This document shows positions 63,778-64,000 of a stretch of 64,000 bases of DNA, piece after piece. Location of the stretch: the NCBI RefSeq assembly GCF_020447205.1, contig NZ_JAJAEL010000024.1, positions 1,646 to 65,645 on the forward strand. Direction: 5' to 3'. The notes under the pieces are model-generated. The model was not told where the DNA came from and did no database searches. It saw nothing but the letters and a program-made list of their open reading frames with translations. Numbering within the stretch: the first letter of the stretch is position 1; each line of letters begins with the position of its first letter. The position numbers and the translations under genes were made by a program. Origin of the DNA: Thalassolituus alkanivorans (GTDB lineage: Bacteria; Pseudomonadota; Gammaproteobacteria; Pseudomonadales; Oceanobacteraceae).

Positions 63778-64000
63778 TCAGTGACTACGGGCAGGCTTGC
63801 GGCGGATATACAGGGTTTTACGCGCGCGGGCGACCAGTTCGCCGTCGGCATCGACAATGTGTACTTCATAGGTCGGCAGAAATTTTTCACCGTTCGCGGT
63901 TTTATCGCGGATTTCGGCCAGCATGGCATCGGTTACCAGAAAATGTGCACTGACAATACCGCGCCCGGGTTTTATAAAATCAATTTCAGCGCTGGCATCC
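63778..64000 (-). CDS. DUF4442 (hotdog-fold) protein, partial at the right edge
   Basis: The C-terminal 73 residues of a minus-strand gene whose start is beyond the window. It reads DASAEIDFIKPGRGIVSAHF, then TANGEKFLPTYEVHIVDADG and VARARKTLYIRRK, the pattern of DUF4442 thioesterase-like hotdog proteins. Members of this fold often hydrolyse acyl-CoA, but the function of DUF4442 is unproved. The stop TGA lies at 63778-63780. Confidence 0.75.
   Translation of the reverse strand, partial: DASAEIDFIKPGRGIVSAHFLVTDAMLAEIRDKTANGEKFLPTYEVHIVDADGELVARARKTLYIRRKPARSH

Overview
The window is chromosomal DNA from a gammaproteobacterium, most likely a marine Oceanospirillales/Pseudomonadales-type organism. 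The evidence is moderate GC, the argG-motY-pyrC-rnt block and the finR-fpr pair (both arrangements known from Pseudomonas), many c-di-GMP and chemotaxis proteins, and a resident integron cassette array. The genus is not determined from the sequence alone.

Layout. 1-2620: seven integron gene cassettes, all read on the minus strand, separated by six attC sites (partial lipoprotein, three unknowns, a HEAT-like protein, DUF2750, an orphan barstar). No integrase gene is visible at the expected (high-coordinate) end. 2621-3836: gene-poor DNA with an imperfect inverted-repeat element and a 15-bp tandem repeat. 3950-6142: katG with an OxyR-like site. 6497-11044: yacL-type gene, rnt, pyrC (minus) and motY, argG (plus). 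11252-16750: small lipoprotein, FUSC transporter, CWC protein, periplasmic binding protein, orphan SLATT protein, amidase, TauE/SafE. 16764-19623: cytosine-deaminase-like enzyme, YgjP-type metallopeptidase, finR and divergent fpr with a double-palindrome operator. 19736-20131: a 396-bp MITE-like element with perfect terminal inverted repeats. 20135-24611: marR/DMT exporter with twin operators, a zinc-ribbon protein, phospholipase A, ATP-NAD kinase family protein. 24689-34691: HBM-type chemoreceptor, then two large secreted lectin proteins (an endoglycoceramidase-like GH5 with a ricin domain nested in its catalytic domain, and a 1679-residue propeller/LamG/PKD/di-haem cytochrome/ricin protein).

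34913-42189: small zinc protein, cytochrome b561, DUF1439, BASS transporter, flavin reductase, SDR, M16 protease and a small partner. 42282-46961: a signalling cluster (receiver with degenerate GGDEF/EAL, HTH-plus-receiver-like protein, hybrid histidine kinase). 46943-53715: unknowns, acyltransferase plus duplicated DUF4377-like lipoprotein, TPR-like lipoprotein, membrane-tailed response regulator, CDF cation exporter, outer-membrane barrel. 53712-57616: alkB, cysK, a membrane diguanylate cyclase, a YihG-type acyltransferase. 57620-60929: ackA-pta. 60965-64000: PilZ protein, Bax-like lipoprotein, a diguanylate cyclase with Glu at the receiver phospho-site, a small unknown and a partial DUF4442 protein.

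Most of the window is ordinary housekeeping. The accessory material worth attention is the cassette array, the noncoding element behind it, the MITE, the two lectin-bearing secreted proteins, the signalling cluster and the orphan SLATT protein. I find no CRISPR array, rRNA or tRNA.
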